Shown: positions 9,494 to 19,344, counted from the first letter of the stretch. The stretch: DNA of 64,000 nt from Parasphingorhabdus flavimaris (GCF_013371215.1 NZ_JABWMH010000003.1:248001-312000), one strand, 5' to 3'. Notes: generated from the letters alone by a model not told the origin. A program made the numbers and translations.

Positions 9494-10360
9494 GTGTCGG
9501 ACCAGAATGAGCCAGTAAAACCATCGAAGGGCGAAACGCCAGCTGCCACCGGTGCGGCAACACCGGGCAAGCTTGGCTCATTGCGCCGGGATCCCAAGGG
9601 CTGGCTGATCCTCGTGCTCGGCTTGGGCGCGCCTCTCTCGTTTCTGATTGCTGCCGCTGGCAGCGGCTTTGGATTCTGGGGCTGGCAGGCCGGTCTGGGC
9701 GCGATACCGTGGATCATGCTGGTCGCCGTTCTCACGCTGCTTCTGGCGATCATCTTCATCGTGCTGAACCGGCGCAAGGGGCACAAGACGCGCTGGCCTC
9801 TGCTGGGGCTGGGAATGGTTGCAACGCTCGGCTTTCTGGCCTTCTGGATACCCTATGTTGTGGCGATCGCCACGTTGCCCGCCATTCATGACATCACAAC
9901 CGATCTTGCCGACCCTCCGGAATTTACCGCGCTCACCCTGCGCGCCGACAATTGGGACAATATCCCGGGCGCGGATGACAGCGACATGCGCGGGATGAAC
10001 CCGCGCCAGCGCTGGGCGACGGTGCATCAGGACGCCTATCCCGACATCCGCTCGGTCCGCATTGACCAGCCTGTATCTGTGGTGATCGAGAAAGCCCGGC
10101 GGCTGGCGGAAGATCGCGGCTGGGAAATTGTCAGCATTGATCCCGCAGCGGGCCATCTCGAAGCAACCGATACGATCTCGCTGTTCCGATTCAAGGATGA
10201 TGTCGTTATTCGGGCTCGTGCAGCAGAAAATGGTGCCGCCAGCATCATCGACATGCGTTCGGTCAGCCGTGTCGGGGTGCACGACATCGGTGCCAATGCC
10301 AAACGGGTCCGCCAGTTTCTCAGCGACTTGTCGGGAACGACATCGACTGCTTCGGAATAG
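9494..10360 (+). CDS. DUF1499 membrane protein
   Basis: About 288 residues: a polar start, three or four membrane segments in the first 140 residues, then a soluble DUF1499 domain (about residues 145-285) with SVVIEKARRLAEDRGWEIV and DVVIRARAAENGAASIIDMRSVSRVGVHDIG spread over it. DUF1499 is of unknown function. A GTG start at 9494 is chosen because GGGGAG lies 7 bp upstream; the TTG at 9488 is too close to that site. It is convergent with the sugar dehydrogenase gene. Confidence 0.85.
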   Translation: MSDQNEPVKPSKGETPAATGAATPGKLGSLRRDPKGWLILVLGLGAPLSFLIAAAGSGFGFWGWQAGLGAIPWIMLVAVLTLLLAIIFIVLNRRKGHKTRWPLLGLGMVATLGFLAFWIPYVVAIATLPAIHDITTDLADPPEFTALTLRADNWDNIPGADDSDMRGMNPRQRWATVHQDAYPDIRSVRIDQPVSVVIEKARRLAEDRGWEIVSIDPAAGHLEATDTISLFRFKDDVVIRARAAENGAASIIDMRSVSRVGVHDIGANAKRVRQFLSDLSGTTSTASE

Positions 10361-10378
10361 GTCTCCTGCGGGAAATCT

Positions 10379-11545
10379 CTATTTGGTCGGGGTCAGCTTG
10401 AGCATCCGTCCGTTTTCGCCGTCTTCGAGAATATAGATTGCGCCGTCGGGTCCCTGTTCAACCTCGCGGATGCGGTTGTCCATGATGAAACGATCGGCTT
10501 CCTTGGCAGTGTCGCCATCGAAACTGACGCGGATCAGGGACTGGCTGGCGAGGCCGCCGAGAAACGCGCTGCCTTGCCACGCAGGGAATAGCTTGCCGGA
10601 ATAAAAGATCAGTCCGCCGGGTGCGATCGTCGGTACCCAAGCCACTTTTGGTGCTTCGAATTCCGGCCGCGTGCTGTGGTTGGGGATTTTTTTTCCGTCA
10701 TAATGATTGCCTTCCGATACGATCGGATAGCCATAATTGGCGCCGCGGCGAACCAGATTCAGCTCGTCGCCATCGCGTGGCCCCATTTCCTGGTTCCACA
10801 GCTGGCCTTCGCTGTCGAAGGCCAGGCCGAGTATATTGCGATGACCAAGCGACCAGATTTCGGGAAGCGCGCCTTCCTTGTCGATAAAGGGGTTGTCCTT
10901 CGGGACAGTGCCGTCGGGATGAAGCCTTACGATCTTGCCGAGGTTGGACGCCATATCCTGCGCCGGGTCGAATTTTTGCCGATCACCCGATCCGATGAAC
11001 AGATATTCGCCATCGGGGGAAAAGGCGATACGGTGGGAATAATGCCCGCCGCCGGTCACCTTCGGTTTCTGGGTCCAGATGGTCGTCAGATTCTTCAGCG
11101 CCGGTTTCTGACCGGACAGATCCAGCTTTGCACGACCGACGACGGCTCCGCGCTTATCCTTTTCTCCCGCTTCGACCCAACTCAGATAGACCATCTGGCT
11201 GGTCGCATAATCGGGGGCGAGTACGACATCGCCGAAGCCGCCCTGGCCTCCATAGGCGACTTCGGGAACGCCGCTGATTTCGGTTTTCTGTCCCTTGCCA
11301 TCAACGAGCTGCAATTTGCCCGCCTTTTCGCTGACCAGCATCCGGCCATCGGGCAGGAACGTCATCGCCCAAGGCTCGTCAAAACTGGCGATTTCCAAGG
11401 TCTCGAACGGTTTGCGGTCGATCGGGGATATATCACTGAGGCTCTGAGCTTCTTCTGAAGCACCGGCTGTCGCCTGTGCATTCTCACCGTTTGTGCAAGC
11501 GACCATCAGGATTGCGATGGAGAGCGAAAGGCCAGTATCTTTCAT
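10379..11545 (-). CDS. PQQ-type glucose/sorbosone dehydrogenase family lipoprotein (YliI-like)
   Basis: About 388 residues. The N-terminus [20 protein letters not shown] is a lipoprotein signal with a lipobox ending at Cys17, so the protein is probably anchored to a membrane facing the periplasm. The body is a six-bladed propeller of the GSDH family: [55 protein letters not shown] and GRMLKL are typical blade motifs. Members of the E. coli YliI (Asd) type oxidise aldoses with PQQ. No pqq genes are in the window. An upstream in-frame ATG (11566) is possible, but the signal peptide fits 11545. Confidence 0.88.
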   Translation of the reverse strand: MKDTGLSLSIAILMVACTNGENAQATAGASEEAQSLSDISPIDRKPFETLEIASFDEPWAMTFLPDGRMLVSEKAGKLQLVDGKGQKTEISGVPEVAYGGQGGFGDVVLAPDYATSQMVYLSWVEAGEKDKRGAVVGRAKLDLSGQKPALKNLTTIWTQKPKVTGGGHYSHRIAFSPDGEYLFIGSGDRQKFDPAQDMASNLGKIVRLHPDGTVPKDNPFIDKEGALPEIWSLGHRNILGLAFDSEGQLWNQEMGPRDGDELNLVRRGANYGYPIVSEGNHYDGKKIPNHSTRPEFEAPKVAWVPTIAPGGLIFYSGKLFPAWQGSAFLGGLASQSLIRVSFDGDTAKEADRFIMDNRIREVEQGPDGAIYILEDGENGRMLKLTPTK

Positions 11546-11697
11546 GAGTTTCCCGTGTTTTATCATCAAATCATTCCCATCGACCACTATCAGCGAATAT
11601 AGGGCATGCCGCAGGATATTCCTAGGCAAAACCTAGATAAATGCCTTAGTTTCCGGTCGTTCACGGCTTGCTTACCATTTTTGGTTAAAGCAGCCGC

Positions 11698-13023
11698 ATG
11701 TTCGGACGAAAATCCAGAAGCGCTGACCCGCGCCCCCAGTCGGCGGTATCCCATGGCGTCGGTGTGGCCGGGCTGATCGGGCTGGCATCCTGGATATTGA
11801 TAGCCCGGCAATATGGTCTGGACGGCCCCTATTCCGCGCTCACTGCCTGTGTCGCTTGCGGATTGCCGATGGTGATCTGGTCGCTGCTCAAGGACAAGGT
11901 CCATCTGCGGCCCTCCACCGGGATCGACTGGCAGAATCCGAAATCGTTCAAAGAGATATTTGACATCAGTCTGGTGAAACTGACCGGCCTCTGGGCAACA
12001 TGGGGCATTATCGCGACCGTTTATGCGGTCGGCCGCTGGTATTGGACCGGGCAATATCAGTTCTCGATGCAGATGCTGGAGTTCGCGGCGCCCTGGCTAT
12101 TCATCCTGTCGATCCCCTACGTTTTGCTCATGGACCGCTATTTCATCGAGCCGCGGGATGGAGCCTGGCATTTTGGCCAGTTTCTGACCGGACGGCAGAA
12201 TGAATTTGATCGCGAGCAGATTTTCCATCATCTGCGCGGCTGGGCAGTGAAGGGCTTCTTCCTTGCCTTCATGATCTCGATCGTACCTGGCGGATTTGGT
12301 GATCTTGTCCGGCTAGATATCAATGAACTCGCGGGCGATCCGGTGGCGATTGCACGCTGGCTGATCATTGCGATGTTCGTCGTCGACGTCCAGTTTGCCA
12401 CGGTGGGCTATTTGCTGACGATGAAATCGCTCGATGCCCATATCCGCACTGCCAACCCCTATCTCGCAGGCTGGGTAGCCGCACTGATGTGCTATCCGCC
12501 GTTCATATTGATGGGCGATAACGGACCGCTCAACTATCATGTCAACACCGCCGACTGGGCCTATTGGCTGGACGGCCAGTCGACGATCCTCTGGATCTGG
12601 GGCGGCCTGTTGACCCTGCTCACCGCCCTCTATGCCTGGGCGACAGTCGCTTTCGGTCTGCGCTTTTCCAATCTCACCCATCGCGGGATATTGACCCACG
12701 GACCCTATAGCTGGACCAAGCATCCCGCCTATGTCGCGAAAAATGCCTATTGGTGGCTGGCGACCATGCCGTTTCTGGTGACCTCCGGCAGTTTCACCGA
12801 CTTTGTCCGAAACACGGTGCTGATGGCGGTGGTCAGCGCGGTCTATTACTGGCGCGCCAAGACCGAAGAAAAGCATTTGCTCTCTGATCCCGCCTATAAG
12901 GATTATGCGGAATGGATGGACCGCAACGCGCCGATCCCGCGGCTGCTCAATGCCATCAAGCGCAGGGTCGGCTGGTGGACACCGGATCAGGGCCGCGCAC
13001 CGGAAATCCAGCCCGCTGAATAA
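11698..13023 (+). CDS. Isoprenylcysteine carboxyl methyltransferase-like membrane protein
   Basis: A 441-residue protein with about ten membrane segments. The C-terminal part contains LTHGPYSWTKHPAYVAKNAYWW followed by a hydrophobic pair and RAKTEEKHLLSDPAYKDYAEW, the HPxY and RxxxEExxL motifs that bind S-adenosylmethionine in the ICMT/phospholipid methyltransferase group. The N-terminal half (about residues 20-260) is an extra membrane domain absent from the small ICMT enzymes. It probably methylates a lipid or lipidated target in the inner membrane; the substrate is unknown. It begins divergently, 152 bp from the sugar dehydrogenase start. Confidence 0.75.
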   Translation: MFGRKSRSADPRPQSAVSHGVGVAGLIGLASWILIARQYGLDGPYSALTACVACGLPMVIWSLLKDKVHLRPSTGIDWQNPKSFKEIFDISLVKLTGLWATWGIIATVYAVGRWYWTGQYQFSMQMLEFAAPWLFILSIPYVLLMDRYFIEPRDGAWHFGQFLTGRQNEFDREQIFHHLRGWAVKGFFLAFMISIVPGGFGDLVRLDINELAGDPVAIARWLIIAMFVVDVQFATVGYLLTMKSLDAHIRTANPYLAGWVAALMCYPPFILMGDNGPLNYHVNTADWAYWLDGQSTILWIWGGLLTLLTALYAWATVAFGLRFSNLTHRGILTHGPYSWTKHPAYVAKNAYWWLATMPFLVTSGSFTDFVRNTVLMAVVSAVYYWRAKTEEKHLLSDPAYKDYAEWMDRNAPIPRLLNAIKRRVGWWTPDQGRAPEIQPAE

Positions 13024-13060
13024 AATTGTCAGGGTCAGTCGAAGCCGCTAATTTGCCTGC

Positions 13061-13636
13061 ATGACGATAGCTGGCTCAGACGGAAAGCACCGGTGTTTCG
13101 GCGGACAGCCGGGCAAGGAATTTTATGGCGAATATCATGACGAGGAATGGGGCGTGCCCGTTCACGATGATCGGCTATTGTTTGAAAATCTGATTCTGGA
13201 AGGCGCGCAGGCTGGCCTGAGCTGGGAGACGGTGCTGCGCAAGCGTGACGGCTATCGCCGCGCCTTTCACGGTTTTGATGTCGAGCGTTGCGCCGCAATG
13301 GGCGATGAGGAGCTGGAGCTGCTGAGGGACGATGTCGGCATTATTCGCAATCGGCTCAAGATTTATTCGGTCCGCAAGAATGCACTGGCCTTTCTCGATA
13401 TCCAGCGAGAATTCGGCAGTTTCGATGTCTGGCTCTGGGGCCATCTCGATGGCGCGCCTCCCGTCAACCGACCGGCCCGTTTCGCCGATATGGCGAGCAC
13501 CTCACCGATCAGCGACGCCATCTCCAAGACATTGAAGAAGCGCGGGATGAGCTTCGTCGGCAGCACGATCATCTATGCCTATATGCAAGCGATCGGGATG
13601 ACCGATGACCATCTCGCCGGGTGCTGGAAAGCCTGA
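13061..13636 (+). CDS. tag: DNA-3-methyladenine glycosylase I
   Basis: A 191-residue base-excision repair enzyme of normal family length. It removes 3-methyladenine from alkylated DNA. Near the N-terminus it has RCFGG and EYHDEEWGVPVHDD, then FENLILEGAQAGLSWETVLRKR, the helix-hairpin-helix region, and a C-terminal MTDDHLAGCW. The N-terminal Cys/His and C-terminal His/Cys match the Tag zinc-snap ligands. It starts 37 bp after the methyltransferase-like gene on the same strand and is convergent with the cytochrome c gene. Confidence 0.95.
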   Translation: MTIAGSDGKHRCFGGQPGKEFYGEYHDEEWGVPVHDDRLLFENLILEGAQAGLSWETVLRKRDGYRRAFHGFDVERCAAMGDEELELLRDDVGIIRNRLKIYSVRKNALAFLDIQREFGSFDVWLWGHLDGAPPVNRPARFADMASTSPISDAISKTLKKRGMSFVGSTIIYAYMQAIGMTDDHLAGCWKA

Positions 13637-13659
13637 ACCTCGCTTGCTGCCGGTTTCGG

Positions 13660-14154
13660 TCAGCTCGGATTTTTGAGATAGGCAATCATGTCCGCGCGTT
13701 TTTGCGCGTCCGGAATGCCGGCGAAAATCATCTTTGTCTTCGGGATTACCCGATGGGGCTTTTCGAGAAACTGATTCAGTTTGGCTTCGGTCCAGGTAAT
13801 CCCGCTTTCGGCATTGGCCTGGGTATATTTGAAGCCCGCAACCGTTCCGGCTGGCCGGCCGACAATGCCCGCCAGCGATGGGCCGACGCGGTTCATTCCG
13901 GGATCGACGACGTGGCAGGTACGGCATTGGGCGAAGGCAGATTTGCCCGACGCTGCATCACCGTTCAGGCTGGCAAAGTCCACGCCGTCCAGTGTTGCCA
14001 CGTCATCAGGGGCTGGTGCGCCTGCTTCGACTGGCGGCGGTGCGGCTTCAGTCGTGCCAGATGCTGACGCTTCGGTTTCCGAGCTACTTTCCGAGCAGCC
14101 TGCTGTCAAAACCAACAAAGCGACTATTGCAGTTACCGTCTTCATGCTGGCCAT
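13660..14154 (-). CDS. Class I c-type cytochrome, lipoprotein
   Basis: A 164-residue protein. The N-terminal MASMKTVTAIVALLVLTAGC is a lipoprotein signal (lipobox LTAGC). After a low-complexity Ala/Pro/Glu linker, the mono-haem domain has CRTCH (about residues 87-91) as the haem c attachment site and a later KTKMIFAGIP with Met as the probable sixth ligand. It resembles mitochondrial-type cytochrome c and cytochrome c552 electron carriers. A GGGA ribosome site stands 6-7 bp before the ATG. It would shuttle electrons in the periplasm, anchored by its lipid. Confidence 0.92.
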   Translation of the reverse strand: MASMKTVTAIVALLVLTAGCSESSSETEASASGTTEAAPPPVEAGAPAPDDVATLDGVDFASLNGDAASGKSAFAQCRTCHVVDPGMNRVGPSLAGIVGRPAGTVAGFKYTQANAESGITWTEAKLNQFLEKPHRVIPKTKMIFAGIPDAQKRADMIAYLKNPS

Positions 14155-14547
14155 ATTCTATCCCAATCCCTCGATCTGATCATATATTCAATATGCGGAT
14201 CGCTTACCGCAGATGGATATCAAATCAAAGAATCCTTTGACGGCGGTTCGTAAATTTCGCCGCCGGATGCGTGCAATATTCAGACCATCATGATGATGCG
14301 CCGCAGACATGCAGAACCATTCCAAAATTCGGAAACATATATGTTCTGGTAAAGGGCCGGAAAACGTGAACGTTGATGTGCATAGGGGGGCTATTTGATC
14401 AAGGTTCCGTTTTCCGGCGCAAACCTTTGGGTCGAAGGTGAAATCGAACATCGCCCAAGGATTACTGTGTTCAACACGGCGGCGATGAATTGGCTCCATG
14501 CAGAATGATTTTTTCTGGCGATGAGCGTGCACGCCAAAATTTGCCGG
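14155..14547. other. Non-coding stretch, nothing recognised
   Basis: About 390 bp between two minus-strand genes. Open frames exist here on the minus strand, but their translations have no domain-like pattern and no ribosome site. It should contain the promoter of the cytochrome c gene. Confidence 0.4.
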
Positions 14548-15246
14548 TCAACCGGCTGAAAAAGCGGCTGTAATATCTGAAAGCGCCGTCGGCTTTTCCA
14601 TATTCTGGAGTGCGGCAACAGCATCCGCTACGATGATATCATATTCGGCGACTGGCCCTTCGAGCGAGCAGGGCTTCGCGCCGATCGACCGCATCAGGCC
14701 ATAAGCCTTTTTGTTGCTGCGCAGGATATCGACCCGCAAATGTCTCAATCCTTCACAATAACAGTCAATAAAGACGGTCATCATCAAAATCCGCGCCACG
14801 CCCTGGCCATGATATTGATCCAATACGGTGATCGCGAATTCGCCATTTTCATCGGTCGGGGTTTCGCGAAAAACATGCGCGGCCGCAATTGGCGTTCGTT
14901 CCTTGTCGCTCATATTGACCACGCCCCAGGCGAGATGGTGGATCCCGTCGACACTTGCCAGTTTCTCGATGACCGATGGCGGTAAGGTCTTGGATCCGGA
15001 AAAGAACCGCAAATAGCGGCTCTGGTCGGACATCTGGCTGATGCCTTTTTCGATCTGGTCCATGTCCGAATGGCGAACCCGCCGCAGACAGACACGGGTG
15101 CCATTGTCGAGTTTGACGTCGACCGATTGTACCTGATTCTGGAACGAAGCTGGATCGGTCATCGGTTCATCCTTCATCTCGCCCTGCATAGCATATGGGA
15201 CGCGGGGATTGGTCCCAAACTCGACCGGTTTTTGAACAATCATCAT
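14548..15246 (-). CDS. GNAT-family N-acetyltransferase
   Basis: About 232 residues. The GEFAITVLDQYHGQGVARILM stretch (roughly residues 135-155) contains the Q-G-x-G-x-A acetyl-CoA loop, and HLRVDILRSNKKAYGLMRSIGA is the conserved fourth motif. The substrate is unknown; similar domains are fused to acyl-CoA synthetases in protein lysine acetyltransferases. The ATG at 15246 lies just after the TGA of the MscS gene with a GAGG in that gene's tail, so translation looks coupled. An alternative start at 15162 has AAGGA 8 bp upstream, and the conserved domain begins after it. Confidence 0.85.
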   Translation of the reverse strand: MMIVQKPVEFGTNPRVPYAMQGEMKDEPMTDPASFQNQVQSVDVKLDNGTRVCLRRVRHSDMDQIEKGISQMSDQSRYLRFFSGSKTLPPSVIEKLASVDGIHHLAWGVVNMSDKERTPIAAAHVFRETPTDENGEFAITVLDQYHGQGVARILMMTVFIDCYCEGLRHLRVDILRSNKKAYGLMRSIGAKPCSLEGPVAEYDIIVADAVAALQNMEKPTALSDITAAFSAG

Positions 15247-15249
15247 CAA

Positions 15250-16134
15250 TCAATCCTCGGTTGAAGCTATTGCCAGTGATTCCTTGAACGTGTGGGTCAT
15301 GTAGGGGAAAGGAATCTCTATGCCGGCATCATCCAGCGCGCGTTTTACCGAACGGATCACCACATCGCGGCTTTCGTGCATGTCGCGCTGGGCGGAGCCG
15401 GACCACCAGCGTAATTTGAAATCCACAGAACTGGAGTTAAACTCGCAGGCCAATATATCAATCGGCTTGGCGCTATCGACGATATCGGTGGACTTGACCG
15501 CATCGCTGATCACTGTTCGTGCCGCTTCGAGGTCGGTGTCATAGGAAACGCCGACAACAATTTCGTGCCGCCGCTGCTGCTGGTCGGTCAGAATTTCGAC
15601 AGGATTCTTGAACAGGATCGAGTTGGGGACGATCGTCAACTCGTTGGACGGTTTCCTGATGTGCGTTTCGCGCAACAATATCTGCTCGACCTTCCCTTCG
15701 ATACCATCGCATTTGATATAATCGCCGATCCGCATCTTTTCGCGCGCCATGATCAGAATGCCGGCCAGAAAATTCTCGAAAATGTCCTGAAAGGCAAATC
15801 CGATAGCGACGGTGCCGATGCCCAGCCCGGCAACCAGACTGCCCGGGGTCAGGTCCGGTAGCAGGATGGTCAGGGATATCAGCAGACCAATCGTCCAGAT
15901 GCCAATTTTCACCAGCGTGTCGACCAGCTCGCGCAGCGACGGTCGCATGGACGTTTTTGCGGTAATCTTGTCGGAAATCTTGGTGGCGAATTTTGCGACG
16001 AGCCAAGTGAAGATCAGGAACGCGATTGCGATGACCAGACTCGGCAACAGGCCGACAATGCCAGTCCACATCGACTGAAGCTGGGCGATCAATATTTCAA
16101 GGGTGTTTAGCGATTTGTCGACTTGTTCATCCAT
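15250..16134 (-). CDS. Small-conductance mechanosensitive channel (MscS family)
   Basis: A 294-residue protein with three N-terminal membrane segments. The pore helix GLGIGTVAIGFAFQDIFENF and the following LAGILIMAREKMRIGDYI are the most conserved parts of MscS, and the beta/C-terminal domains follow. It opens under membrane tension to release solutes after osmotic downshock. The ATG at 16134 has GGAG 4 bp upstream. The C-terminal end shares its stop region with the ribosome site of the following acetyltransferase gene. Confidence 0.93.
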   Translation of the reverse strand: MDEQVDKSLNTLEILIAQLQSMWTGIVGLLPSLVIAIAFLIFTWLVAKFATKISDKITAKTSMRPSLRELVDTLVKIGIWTIGLLISLTILLPDLTPGSLVAGLGIGTVAIGFAFQDIFENFLAGILIMAREKMRIGDYIKCDGIEGKVEQILLRETHIRKPSNELTIVPNSILFKNPVEILTDQQQRRHEIVVGVSYDTDLEAARTVISDAVKSTDIVDSAKPIDILACEFNSSSVDFKLRWWSGSAQRDMHESRDVVIRSVKRALDDAGIEIPFPYMTHTFKESLAIASTED

Positions 16135-16288
16135 TGCGCTCCAACGCACAAAGATGAATTTGGTTGCATATCAGAATGTTGGAGCGAGGGGCGAGCAGTG
16201 ACAAAGGGCAGGAGCGATCGCCCGGATCACTGCTCGCGGAGTGAAGGAAAACGCGGCGGCAGGGCGCCTATTCGTTCCTCTCCAATAT

Positions 16289-16804
16289 CTAGCGGACCGT
16301 CACCGTCACGGCGCGGCGGTTTTTGGCCCAGGATTGTTCGTCCGACCCCAGGGCATCGGGGCGTTCCTTGCCATAGCTGACGACCGATATTCTCGACAGT
16401 TGCACGCCAAGGGTCGACAGATAGTTTTTCGCGGCATTTGCCCGGCGCTCGCCTAGTGCAAGATTATATTCGCGCGTTCCGCGCTCGTCGCAATGGCCTT
16501 CGATCCGGATTCTGGCGCTGGGATTGGCGACCAGCCAGGCGGCCTGGCTGCGCATTATCTCCTGGTCCTCGCTATCCACATTGCTCCGGTCGGTTTCGAA
16601 AAATATCCGGTCGGCAGCTACATTCGCCAAAAAGTCTTCCTGGCTGCCCTTTATCGGCCCGCTGGGTGCCTGATTGTAATCCATATTGTCGCCAGGCGCA
16701 GGCGGCAGGCCTTGAGGCGCTTTCTTGCTGCAGGCAGACAGCGACAAGGCGGCAATGAGCAGAGGTAAGGACAGCAGTTTTGGCGAAATCGGAAAATTGG
16801 ACAT
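16289..16804 (-). CDS. pal: Peptidoglycan-associated lipoprotein Pal
   Basis: A 171-residue outer-membrane lipoprotein. The signal ends in a lipobox LSAC (Cys about residue 25). The OmpA-like domain contains RIRIEGHCDERGTREYNLALG (split across about residues 98-118) and the ERRANAAKNYL helix, which bind diaminopimelate in peptidoglycan. Pal works with TolB and TolQRA to constrict the outer membrane at division. Notably, no tolB or tolQRA genes flank it here; its neighbours are MscS and kdpE on the same strand. Confidence 0.96.
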   Translation of the reverse strand: MSNFPISPKLLSLPLLIAALSLSACSKKAPQGLPPAPGDNMDYNQAPSGPIKGSQEDFLANVAADRIFFETDRSNVDSEDQEIMRSQAAWLVANPSARIRIEGHCDERGTREYNLALGERRANAAKNYLSTLGVQLSRISVVSYGKERPDALGSDEQSWAKNRRAVTVTVR

Positions 16805-17038
16805 GGGACAACCTTTTTACTGTTACCCGCGCCTCATAGGTGGTTTTCGCAACAGCAATTACCACGGATTTTATATGTGCCTGCCAGCGCAACGGACATA
16901 TGAATTCCATTGTAACAGCGCCGCACGTTTTGTCCTAATACGGGCTGGCCCTTTTCAGGGGCTGGATGGACAGGGAGAAGTCTCTCTGCGATGACGCGGG
17001 CAATCGCCCACCCCGACGATTTCCGCGTCATCCTATCT

Positions 17039-17728
17039 TCAATGTTCAGATTCGATATCCAGTCGATAGCCAACGCCGGGTTCGGTGAGCAGATATTCCG
17101 GTTGCGATGAATCATATTCCAGTTTCTGGCGAATAAGAGCCATATAGCTGCGCAAATACTGGGTATCGACATTGGGGTCATTCCAGCCGGCCAGCAACAG
17201 CTGCCGATGGGTCACGACCTGCCCTGCATGACGCGCCAATATTTCGAGCAGATCAAATTCCTTGGGAGAAAATTTGATCTCCTGGTCCATCAGAACGACT
17301 TTCCGTTTGCGGAAATCGATTGACAATTGGCCGGAGTGGAATTCCTGGCTCTTGACGGCCTCGTTCCTCAGGCGCCGGACCGCGGCCCGGATACGGGCCA
17401 GAAGCTCCTCGATATTGAACGGCTTGTTGACGAAATCATCAGCCCCCTGATCCAGCGCCGCGACCTTTTCGGCTTCCTGATGGCGGGCGGACAATATGAG
17501 GATCGAAACGGGGTTGAAGCTCAGCAATTTCGAAATGATCTCCTTGCCGTCCGCATCGGGCAGGCCGAGGTCGAGCAGGATGATGTCAAACACCGTATCT
17601 TTCGCCTTTTTCAGCGCTTCGGCGGCGGTTCCTGCTGCTTCGACACTATAGCCTTGCGCCGTCAAGACCGGTTGCAGCGACCGGATTAGCGCCGTCTCGT
17701 CATCGACCAGCAATATTTTCGCGTTCAT
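17039..17728 (-). CDS. kdpE: KdpE-type OmpR-family response regulator
   Basis: A 229-residue two-domain regulator. The receiver domain begins MNAKILLVDDETALIRSL, with the acidic pair near residues 9-10, the phospho-acceptor Asp in IILLDLGLPDADG (about residue 53) and the conserved Lys in NKPF. The C-terminal winged helix has KFSPKEFDLLEILARHAGQVVTHRQLL. Sequence style and pairing with a KdpD-like kinase indicate KdpE. The kinase gene overlaps it by 4 bp (ATGA). No kdpFABC potassium pump genes are in the window, so the target may be elsewhere or different. Confidence 0.88.
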   Translation of the reverse strand: MNAKILLVDDETALIRSLQPVLTAQGYSVEAAGTAAEALKKAKDTVFDIILLDLGLPDADGKEIISKLLSFNPVSILILSARHQEAEKVAALDQGADDFVNKPFNIEELLARIRAAVRRLRNEAVKSQEFHSGQLSIDFRKRKVVLMDQEIKFSPKEFDLLEILARHAGQVVTHRQLLLAGWNDPNVDTQYLRSYMALIRQKLEYDSSQPEYLLTEPGVGYRLDIESEH

Positions 17729-19248
17729 TTGCCAATGCTTTCTGGTGCCGTTGCCGAAGCCGGAAGTTTAACGATGATTTTGGTTCCCTTGCTCTTTTCC
17801 AGCGGGCTGTGGGCCGAAATACTGCCTCCGAACGCCTGGGCAAATCCCGATGCGATGGAAAGACCAAGGCCATGTCCTTCCTTGCGGACATTTTCTGCTG
17901 AACGGTAGAAGCGGTCAAATATTCTGCCCAGTTCGGAAGCCGCTATTCCGCACCCCTGGTCCGAAATGGCGATTTCGACATATCGGCCCTGCTTGTGCCC
18001 GGTTATCAATATCGGCGCGGGATCGGGGCTATATTGGATCGCGTTTTCGAGAATATTGTAGAATAATTGCTCGAGCATGACCGGATTGGCGCGCACCGTG
18101 CAGACGTCGAAGGGCAGGGACTTGATGATGTCCCGTCCGCCATGATGGACTTTTACGGTGTTGACTGCCGATCCCAGCATTTCCACCAAATCGAGGCTTT
18201 CCAGCTGGTCGGGAGAAATGCCGGCCTGAAGCCGGCCAAGATTGAGCAAATTGGTCGTATAGCGGTTCAGCCGCTCGCATTGATCCTGAATGATCGTAAG
18301 CATGTCCTTGCGCGACGCCTCGGGCAGTTTTTCGCCATAAGATACCAGGCTGGATGCGGATGCCGATATCGCGGCCAGCGGTGTGCGCATGTCATGGGAA
18401 ATTGATGAAAGCAGCGCGGTCTTGAACTCCTCGGATCGGCGCATGGCTTCTGCTTCCGATTTCTGGTGGAGCAGGACAAATCTGTCGATAGCCATGCTGA
18501 GCAGGTTCACTACCGCGGCAAAGTCTATCTGGCTCAGCCGCTTGGATTTCTGTGCGTTCTGATTGCAGATCAGCAGCCCGACGCGACGCTGCGAGGATGA
18601 CAGAAGATAGGCAATTTTCTGATTGTCAATTTGCTGAATATCACCCCCATCAATGGCTTTCTGTGCCTGTGCCAGCCAGCGGTCCTTGCCCTCGACCGCA
18701 ATCCATTTCTCTTCGCTGAGAGCATGAATTTCAAAATCCTCGGTCGAATCAAATATGCCGGTCTCGACGATTGCGCGGTCAATATCTTCAAGATGCACTG
18801 CTGTCTGAAGCTGGTTGCTGATGTCGAGCAGCAGGTTGATTTTCTGTTGTGCCATCTCGGCCGCGCGGGCCCTGTCGTTGATCCGTCCCGCCAGCGCGCC
18901 GGACAGGAGAGCGCTCAGGTTGAAAGCGAGCAGCGGAATATATTCGTCGGACGTGGTGACGCCAAAATCAAGCAGGGGTTCGCTGAAAAAGAAATTATAG
19001 AAGAATGATGCGCCAATGCCCGCAAGAAGGCCGCCGCGAAGGCCGTTCACGGCGCCGATTATGGTGACGGCAGAAACGTAGATCAGGGCGGCGCTGATCG
19101 GCCGATCGGCATTTTGCGCGACATAGGTCGCAAGAGTTCCCGCAACAAATACCACCAGGCCGACGAAGAACGAAAAATAACCCCGCGCGCTATCTTGCGG
19201 GCGTCGTTCGAAAATCATCGGGATCTGGCTGAGCTTCGGGAAATCCAT
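17725..19248 (-). CDS. Short KdpD-like sensor histidine kinase lacking the KdpD/Usp domain
   Basis: About 507 residues. It starts directly with the DUF4118 four-helix membrane domain (about residues 25-125; LIYVSAVTIIGAVNGLRGGLLAG is spread within it), followed by a GAF-like sensor region, then the kinase: H-box SSISHDMRTPLAA (His about 285), N-box ENAIQYSP, and G-boxes DQGCGIA and GHGLGLS. Normal KdpD is about 900 residues and has an N-terminal KdpD plus universal-stress domain; both are missing, and there is no trace upstream before the Rrf2 gene. Start choice is uncertain; no clear ribosome site is visible at 19248. Confidence 0.85.
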   Translation of the reverse strand: MDFPKLSQIPMIFERRPQDSARGYFSFFVGLVVFVAGTLATYVAQNADRPISAALIYVSAVTIIGAVNGLRGGLLAGIGASFFYNFFFSEPLLDFGVTTSDEYIPLLAFNLSALLSGALAGRINDRARAAEMAQQKINLLLDISNQLQTAVHLEDIDRAIVETGIFDSTEDFEIHALSEEKWIAVEGKDRWLAQAQKAIDGGDIQQIDNQKIAYLLSSSQRRVGLLICNQNAQKSKRLSQIDFAAVVNLLSMAIDRFVLLHQKSEAEAMRRSEEFKTALLSSISHDMRTPLAAISASASSLVSYGEKLPEASRKDMLTIIQDQCERLNRYTTNLLNLGRLQAGISPDQLESLDLVEMLGSAVNTVKVHHGGRDIIKSLPFDVCTVRANPVMLEQLFYNILENAIQYSPDPAPILITGHKQGRYVEIAISDQGCGIAASELGRIFDRFYRSAENVRKEGHGLGLSIASGFAQAFGGSISAHSPLEKSKGTKIIVKLPASATAPESIGK

Positions 19249-19344
19249 AGCAACGCCATAGCGGAGAAATTGGAAAGCTACATGCACGGATTTTCTATGG
19301 CGCCTGCTTTTACCCGTCAATTCGGGCCGATAGGAAACAGGCTT

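Noticed and set aside
14188-14532. 114-residue frame between cytochrome c and acetyltransferase genes
   Set aside because: No ribosome site, no signal or domain pattern, unusual Cys/His/Arg composition.
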